Positions 59,514 to 64,000 of a stretch of DNA of 64,000 nt are shown one piece after another. This stretch comes from Deltaproteobacteria bacterium (GTDB lineage: Bacteria > Myxococcota_A > UBA9042 > PHBI01 > JACKFB01), in assembly GCA_020632695.1 (NCBI GenBank), contig JACKFB010000013.1:99785-163784 (forward strand), read 5' to 3'. The notes under the pieces were generated by a model that saw only the letters and a program-made list of their open reading frames with translations, did not search any database and was not told the origin of the DNA. How positions within the stretch are numbered: the first letter of the stretch is position 1; each line of letters opens with the position of its first letter. Both the position numbers and the translations under genes were made by a program.

Positions 59514-59933
59514 ATGGGCCCCGATCCCGGGCTGCGGGTGGAGATGGCGCGCGAGCACCTGGCTCGCGGTCGGTCGCTGCCCTTGCTCACCAGCGGCTAC
59601 AGCATGTGGCCGCTCATTCGCCCGGGCCGCCGCGTCCAGGTGCGCCCCTGCGGGCCCCGGCCGCTGCGGCGCGGCGACGTCGTGCTCATCGCCACCCCCA
59701 CCGATCCGGTGCTGCACCGGGTGCTGGCCGTACGCGCCGACGCGATCCTCACCAAGGGCGACGCCGTCCGCCACGACGACGGCTGGGTTCCGCGTCGCGA
59801 CGTGCTCGGTCGCCTGGATCGTCGGCCCTGGGACGGCGCCGTCGCTCGCGCCTCGCCCGGGCTGGCGCGACCGCTCGCGATCGCGCTAGTGGTGTGGCGG
59901 ACGATATTTGACCGGCCATGGGGCCCCTCCTAG
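59514..59933 (+). CDS. S24/S26-family peptidase (signal-peptidase-like)
   Basis: A 139-residue protein with the Ser motif SGYSMWPLIRPG (Ser30) and the S26 box RRGDVVLIA, then VLHRVLAV (His68) and ILTKGDAV (Lys81, Asp83). This matches small signal-peptidase-like proteins. A hydrophobic C-terminal stretch (LARPLAIALVVWRTIF) could anchor it. It lies five bases after the radical SAM gene and could remove the leader of the modified peptide or process an exported protein. The ribosome site is weak. Confidence 0.78.
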   Translation: MGPDPGLRVEMAREHLARGRSLPLLTSGYSMWPLIRPGRRVQVRPCGPRPLRRGDVVLIATPTDPVLHRVLAVRADAILTKGDAVRHDDGWVPRRDVLGRLDRRPWDGAVARASPGLARPLAIALVVWRTIFDRPWGPS

Positions 59934-59963
59934 CATCGCCCGACGGAATCCGGAGGCGTGGCA

Positions 59964-61451
59964 GTGGTGAGCAACGAGATCGAACCACGAAGGACTCCGG
60001 GCGTGCCCTGGCTCGCGGGCCTGCTGCTGCTGACGCTGCTGCCCGCCGGATGCACGCACAACCAGGATCTGGCGGCGCGCGAGCTGGAGCTCCTGCGCCG
60101 CGAGGTAGCGCTGCTCAAGGCCGAGCGAGCACGAGACCTCGCGGACGCGCGGCGCGAGGGCGCGCGCCCGGCCACCGCCTCGCCGCGCGCAGCGACCCCT
60201 GCCGGTCCGGCCGTCGCCGCCCGCCCGCCCGACCCGGGGGCCCCGCCGCCGCTGCCGGTCGTCAAGCTGGACCCCACCCGCGATCCCTTCGCCGGCGGCA
60301 AGGAGCCGACCATCCGCATCGGCAAGGGCGGCCGCGAGGCACCTCCCGCCAAGGCGCGCGTCTCGGAGGCGCCGCTCGAATACGACCACATCGACGAGTA
60401 CGGCAACCTGGTCGATGGCGAGGGGCGCATCGTCTACAAGGCTGGCAGCACCAGCCCGACCATCGACACGGAGACCGAGGCGGAGGTCGAGCCGGGCTTC
60501 GAGGATCCCCACGAGTCGCCGCGCGCGCGCATCGACCGCGCCATGCAGGTGCCGCGCGTCTACGATCCCAAGCAGCACCGCGCCGCGGAGGTGCGGCCGG
60601 GGCTCGAGGCCCTCGATGGCGGCCCCCCGCCCGAGGGTGCGCGGTCCGCGCCGCAGCGCCTGCGCCAGCTCGTCATCGGCGACCCCGAGCTCTCGCCCGA
60701 TCGCCACCGCAACATCGTGGTCGACGACAGCGTGATGGGCGACGACGACGCCCCCATCCGCATCGGCCAGTCGCCGCCGCCGCTGGACGAGCCGGCGCCC
60801 GCCCCGGTGGCTCGTCCCGTGCCGCTGAGCCCCGCCGCCGAAGGCGCGCCGCCGGCCGCGCCTGAGTCCGACGACGAGCCGCCGATCCACGTCACCCCGC
60901 CGCCGGCCGCCCCGGAGGTGGTCAGCGCCCCGGCGCCGGCGGCCGCTCCCCCGGCCCAGCCGGCCGTCCCCCCGGCGCCGGCGGTCTCGCTCGCGCCCCC
61001 CGAGCGCGCTCCCGGACCTCAGCGTCCGACGACACAGCGCAGCTATCGGGGCAAGGCGGAGCGCCAGATCCAGGCGCTCTACGCGTCCGGGATCGCTCAG
61101 GTGGAGGCGCACGACCTCGAAGGCGCCGCCGCCACCTTCAAGAAGCTGCTCGCGCGCCACTCCGACCACGAGCTGGCCGACAACGCGCTCTACTGGCTGG
61201 CGGAGACCGCCTACTCCGCCGGCAACTGGGCCCAGGCCAACGTGTGGTTCCAGGACGTCATCCTGCGCTACCCCGAGGGCAACAAGATGCCCGACGCGAT
61301 GCTCAAGTCGGCGCTGTGTTACGCCCGGCTCGGTGACACGTCCTATGCCGTGCAGATGCTGACGGAGGTCGAGGCGCTCTTCGCGACGGCCCCCGTGGCT
61401 GAGGTCGCACGGCAGCGGCGACTGCTCCTCTCCGAGGGGGACGACGGATGA
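59964..61451 (+). CDS. YbgF/CpoB-like TPR lipoprotein
   Basis: A 495-residue predicted lipoprotein (signal LLLLTLLPAGC), a short coiled coil (ARELELLRREVALLKAER), a long Pro/Ala/Asp-rich region and a C-terminal TPR block (ALYASGIAQVEAHDLEGAAATFKKLL, LADNALYWLAETAYSAGNW) as in YbgF/CpoB, which links Tol-Pal to wall synthesis. GTG 59964 fits the GGAGG best; GTG 59958 and 59967 are alternatives. The start is 30 bases after the peptidase gene and the stop overlaps the LysM gene (ATGA), so it may share the upstream transcript. Confidence 0.83.
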   Translation: MVSNEIEPRRTPGVPWLAGLLLLTLLPAGCTHNQDLAARELELLRREVALLKAERARDLADARREGARPATASPRAATPAGPAVAARPPDPGAPPPLPVVKLDPTRDPFAGGKEPTIRIGKGGREAPPAKARVSEAPLEYDHIDEYGNLVDGEGRIVYKAGSTSPTIDTETEAEVEPGFEDPHESPRARIDRAMQVPRVYDPKQHRAAEVRPGLEALDGGPPPEGARSAPQRLRQLVIGDPELSPDRHRNIVVDDSVMGDDDAPIRIGQSPPPLDEPAPAPVARPVPLSPAAEGAPPAAPESDDEPPIHVTPPPAAPEVVSAPAPAAAPPAQPAVPPAPAVSLAPPERAPGPQRPTTQRSYRGKAERQIQALYASGIAQVEAHDLEGAAATFKKLLARHSDHELADNALYWLAETAYSAGNWAQANVWFQDVILRYPEGNKMPDAMLKSALCYARLGDTSYAVQMLTEVEALFATAPVAEVARQRRLLLSEGDDG

Positions 61452-62518
61452 AGAACGCGACGGTGACACGGATTCTGGCCCGACGCGCCGCGCCGCGCGT
61501 CGTGAGCTTGCTGGCGGGAGCCGCGCTGCTGGCGTCGGTCGCGCCGCTGGCCCGCGCCTACGACCGTGACGCGCCGAGCATCGTCACCAAGAACCCGACC
61601 GTCGGCGCACGTGGCCTCTACCTGGTGCAGGAAGGCGACACGCTGTGGGACCTGAGCGAGGTCTTCCTCGGTCTGCCGTGGAGCTGGCCCACCCTGTGGT
61701 CCTTCAACCCGCAGATCACCAACCCGCACTGGATCTACCCCGGCGACGCGCTGCAGATCCGGCAGCCGCAGCCGCTGTCCCAGACGACGATCGTCTGGAG
61801 CGACACGATCCACAAGACCGACAAGACCGACCTGCAGATCCTTGCGCGCTACGTCGGCTACCTGCCCGACCGTGCCTTCGAGTCCTCCGGCAAGATCAAG
61901 TACAGCCGTGAGAGCGTCACGAACTTCGGCCAGTACAACGAGGTCTATCTGGAGTTCGGCGAGGACATGCGGGTGCGCCGGGGCGACCGCTTCACCATCT
62001 ACCGCGACATGGGGAAGGTGAAGCACCCCATCACCGGCGACGTGGTGGGGCGGCGCATCAAGCACCTGGGCGTCGCCAAGGTGCTCGACGCCGACAGCCA
62101 CTACGTCAAGGCGCTCATCCTGCAGTCCTACGAGGAGATCGAGCGCGGGGACCTGGTCACGACCATCTTCCCGCACAGCTGGATCGTCGCCCCCGAGGTC
62201 GGCGAGGAGGAGGTGCTCGCCACCCTGGTCGCGCTGGACGACCCGGTCCGCTTCGCCGGGCAGTACCAGTACGTCTACCTCGACAAGGGCCGCAACGACG
62301 GCGTCCGCCGCGGCAACCGCTTCATCGTGGAGCGACGCGGCGACGGCACCTGGTACGACGGCCCGCCGCGCCGGGTCGACCTCGACAAGTTCCCCTGGGA
62401 GAACGTCGGCGAGGTGATGGTGGTGGAGGCCTTCGAGGAGACCAGCCTCGGCATCGTCAGCCGCTCCATCCGCGCCCTCGAGAAGGGTGATCGGCTGCAC
62501 ATGCCCAAGGGCTACTGA
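61448..62518 (+). CDS. Exported LysM-domain protein
   Basis: A 356-residue protein with a signal peptide (VVSLLAGAALLASVAPLARA) and a LysM domain at about residues 58-104 (YLVQEGDTLWDLSEVFLG, NPHWIYPGDALQI), which binds peptidoglycan. The remaining ~250 residues form beta-rich repeats with similar halves (VYLEFGEDMRVRRGDRFTIYR and VYLDKGRNDGVRRGNRFIVER), suggesting internal duplication. Such proteins are common in myxobacteria; the role is not known. Its ATG overlaps the YbgF-like stop. Confidence 0.88.
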   Translation: MKNATVTRILARRAAPRVVSLLAGAALLASVAPLARAYDRDAPSIVTKNPTVGARGLYLVQEGDTLWDLSEVFLGLPWSWPTLWSFNPQITNPHWIYPGDALQIRQPQPLSQTTIVWSDTIHKTDKTDLQILARYVGYLPDRAFESSGKIKYSRESVTNFGQYNEVYLEFGEDMRVRRGDRFTIYRDMGKVKHPITGDVVGRRIKHLGVAKVLDADSHYVKALILQSYEEIERGDLVTTIFPHSWIVAPEVGEEEVLATLVALDDPVRFAGQYQYVYLDKGRNDGVRRGNRFIVERRGDGTWYDGPPRRVDLDKFPWENVGEVMVVEAFEETSLGIVSRSIRALEKGDRLHMPKGY

Positions 62519-62524
62519 GCGCGA

Positions 62525-62641
62525 CCGGGGGCTGCGGCGACCGCAGGCAGGAGCAAGGAAGCGAGCGCGGAGGCGCACTCCGAGTGCGCCGCACAAGCGA
62601 GCGCCCGCCGCGACGCCGCCTGCGTACGGCGCAGCCCCCGG
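62525..62641. repeat. Long imperfect inverted repeat between convergent genes
   Basis: CCGGGGGCTGCG (62525-62536) is matched by CGCAGCCCCCGG (62630-62641). Inside them CGCAGGC pairs with GCCTGCG, and at the centre GGCGCAC-TCCGA-GTGCGCC makes a further hairpin. The whole ~117-base gap can fold as one branched hairpin right between the LysM stop and the DUF934 stop, so a two-way terminator or structured element is likely. Confidence 0.6.
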
Positions 62642-63100
62642 CTACTCGGTGTATTGGTAGTGCTCGGTGTAGAGGCTGAAGGCGCGGAGGGAGGCGCTCA
62701 GGTCGGAGCCGGGGGCCATGTAGAAGGCGTCGATGCCGCATCGGCTCATGTAGAGGAGCTGGTCGCGGAGCACGTCGCCGAAGGCCAGCAGGCGGCCCTG
62801 GTAGCCCCAATGGGCGCGCAGGCGGCGCGCGTGCGAGTAGCAGCGGCCGTCGGCGAACCTGGGGAAGTGCAGGGCGATGACCGGCAGGTGGTCGAGGTGC
62901 GCGCGCAGCGGCGAGATGTCGTCGTCGCCCTCGACGATGAGGCCCACGCCTGCCAGCCGCTCTCCGGCGTCGGCCAGGCGCAGCCAGTCCTGCATGGGGA
63001 TGGCCGTGTCGTCGCTGGCCGTCCAGTCGCTGGGCAGACCCGCGTAGAGGGACCACCGCGCCGGCGCGATGCGGCGGTCGAGGATCATGTGCTCAGACAT
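62642..63100 (-). CDS. DUF934 protein of the sulfite-reductase operon
   Basis: A 152-residue cytoplasmic protein. LAGVGLIVEGDDDISPLRAHLDHL, ALHFPRFADGRCYSHARRLR and GRLLAFGDVLRDQLLYMSRCGIDAFYM are the DUF934 family pattern. DUF934 genes follow cysI-type sulfite reductase genes in many proteobacteria, as here, where the ATG at 63100 overlaps the reductase stop by eight bases. Its exact role is unknown; a part in assimilatory sulfite reduction is the usual inference. Confidence 0.88.
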   Translation of the reverse strand: MSEHMILDRRIAPARWSLYAGLPSDWTASDDTAIPMQDWLRLADAGERLAGVGLIVEGDDDISPLRAHLDHLPVIALHFPRFADGRCYSHARRLRAHWGYQGRLLAFGDVLRDQLLYMSRCGIDAFYMAPGSDLSASLRAFSLYTEHYQYTE

Positions 63101-64000
63101 AGGCGGCCTCCTTGAAGGGCTGGGTCCCCGTGCGGATGACCGTCTCGATGAAGGTCTCGGTGCCGCGTCGCTCGGAGGCGTAGGTCTCGAGCAGCCGGTC
63201 CATGATGTCCACCACCTCGTCGGTGGGGACCGCGGGCCCGAGGATCTCGCCGATGCGCGCGGGCAGACGCTCGTTGGTGCCGGCGTGGCCGCCGACGCTT
63301 ATCTGGTAGTACTCCTCGCCCCGCTTGTTGATGCCGAGGATGCCGATGTGGCCCGTGTGGTGGTGGCCGCAGGCGTTGATGCAGCCGCTCATGTTGATGT
63401 GGATCCTGCCCAGGTCGTAGAGCTCGTCGAGGTCCTGGAAGCGCTCGGTGACGAGCTTGGCGATGGGGATGGAGCTGGCGTTGGCCAGGCTGCAGTAGTC
63501 GAGCCCCGGGCAGCAGATCAGGTCGGCCACGGTGTCGATGTTGGGCTCGGCCAGATCCAACGCCACCAGCGCCGAGTAGAGCTCCTCGAGCGCGCCGTTC
63601 GGGATGTCCTGGAGGCACACGTTCTGGTTGTACGTGGCGACGGCGCGGCCCTGGTTGAAGCGGTCCATCAGGTCGGCCAGCCCGTAGAGCTGCTCGGTGG
63701 CCGCGTCCCCGGGCGGGCGCCCCCGCTTCTTGAGGCTGGCGTAGACCACGTTGTAGCCGGGGACCTTGTGGGGCTTCACGTTCCACCGCATCCAGCGGTC
63801 GAAGGCGGGGTCGGTGGCGCGTCGCAGCTCGTGGGACTCGTCGGCCGCCGCCTCGGCGTCGTAGCGCACCTGCTCGAAGAAGGCGGTCACCTCGGCCAGG
63901 CGCGCGGGGTCGATGCGCTGGTCGCGGATCGGCTCCCACTCGGCGGCGACGGCCTCACGGAAGGCCTCGACCCCCATGTCCCCGACGAGGATCTTGATGC
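63093..64000 (-). CDS. Siroheme/[4Fe-4S] sulfite or nitrite reductase, 3' part
   Basis: The frame is open to the window edge; the ATG at 63977 is internal, because the family segment IKILVGDMGVEAF runs through it. The last ~302 residues are seen. The cluster and siroheme ligands appear as CCPGLDYCSLANASS (Cys-x5-Cys) and MSGCINACGHHHTGH (Cys-x3-Cys). This half also has TYNQNVCLQDIP and GINKRGEEYYQI. With DUF934 next, assimilatory sulfite reduction is more likely than nitrite reduction, but the missing N-terminal half and its active-site loops prevent a firm choice. Confidence 0.9.
   Translation of the reverse strand, partial: IKILVGDMGVEAFREAVAAEWEPIRDQRIDPARLAEVTAFFEQVRYDAEAAADESHELRRATDPAFDRWMRWNVKPHKVPGYNVVYASLKKRGRPPGDAATEQLYGLADLMDRFNQGRAVATYNQNVCLQDIPNGALEELYSALVALDLAEPNIDTVADLICCPGLDYCSLANASSIPIAKLVTERFQDLDELYDLGRIHINMSGCINACGHHHTGHIGILGINKRGEEYYQISVGGHAGTNERLPARIGEILGPAVPTDEVVDIMDRLLETYASERRGTETFIETVIRTGTQPFKEAAYV

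Overview
The window is high-GC DNA, with strong G/C preference at third codon positions that produces long false open frames opposite many genes. It most resembles a chromosome segment of a myxobacterium or related Myxococcota/deltaproteobacterium. The clues are a myxobacterial-type outer-membrane beta-barrel beside a CFI-box C-terminal protein, many TPR, FHA, PP2C and partner-switch regulators, lipoproteins with Asp-rich linkers, a Tol system and a Gram-negative envelope. This placement is inference from gene content. No plasmid, phage, insertion sequence or CRISPR array was seen.

Layout. 1-10.8 kb: orphan ParA-type ATPase, a YcbB-like L,D-transpeptidase lipoprotein, a single-domain ArsA/GET3-like ATPase, truA, an OMP/CFI-box pair, a Usg-type aspartate-semialdehyde dehydrogenase paralogue lacking the catalytic Cys, a TPR protein and uridine kinase. 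10.9-18.1 kb (minus strand): six closely packed genes, mostly joined by ATGA overlaps, with STAS, RsbU-type phosphatase, TPR, PhnD-like periplasmic protein, receiver-like/HATPase protein and lipoprotein; this looks like a partner-switching signalling operon. 18.3-19.9 kb: uppS-cdsA. 20-25 kb: stand-alone receiver, a polytopic membrane protein with a probably leaderless mRNA, and an FHA protein carrying a seven-copy Thr-rich motif.

25.2-31.3 kb: tolQ-tolR-(TonB/TolA-like)-tolB-rpe, overlapping from tolR onward, then a TPR protein. 31.3-33.5 kb: TauE-like permease and M20 peptidase. 33.6 kb: tRNA-Pro(CGG). 33.9-43.2 kb: lipoprotein, PP2C phosphatase, pentapeptide-repeat protein, an FHA/coiled-coil gene with an apparent frameshift, a Ycf46-DUF1257(Ycf35)-DUF2997 cassette like that of cyanobacteria and plastids, and an M20D amidohydrolase.

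43.3-62.5 kb: two adjacent large Cys-rich lipoproteins built from a shared beta-sandwich module. Then comes what I judge the most interesting region: a PqqD-like protein, a 2439-residue lipoprotein with Ig-like repeats and an FG-GAP propeller, a 63-residue peptide with three Cys spaced seven apart, an HPr-kinase-like P-loop protein, a radical SAM/SPASM enzyme and a small S24/S26 peptidase. The set reads as a RiPP-type peptide-modification system. It is followed by a YbgF-like TPR lipoprotein and a LysM protein. The window closes with DUF934 and the 3' part of a siroheme sulfite/nitrite reductase gene on the minus strand.
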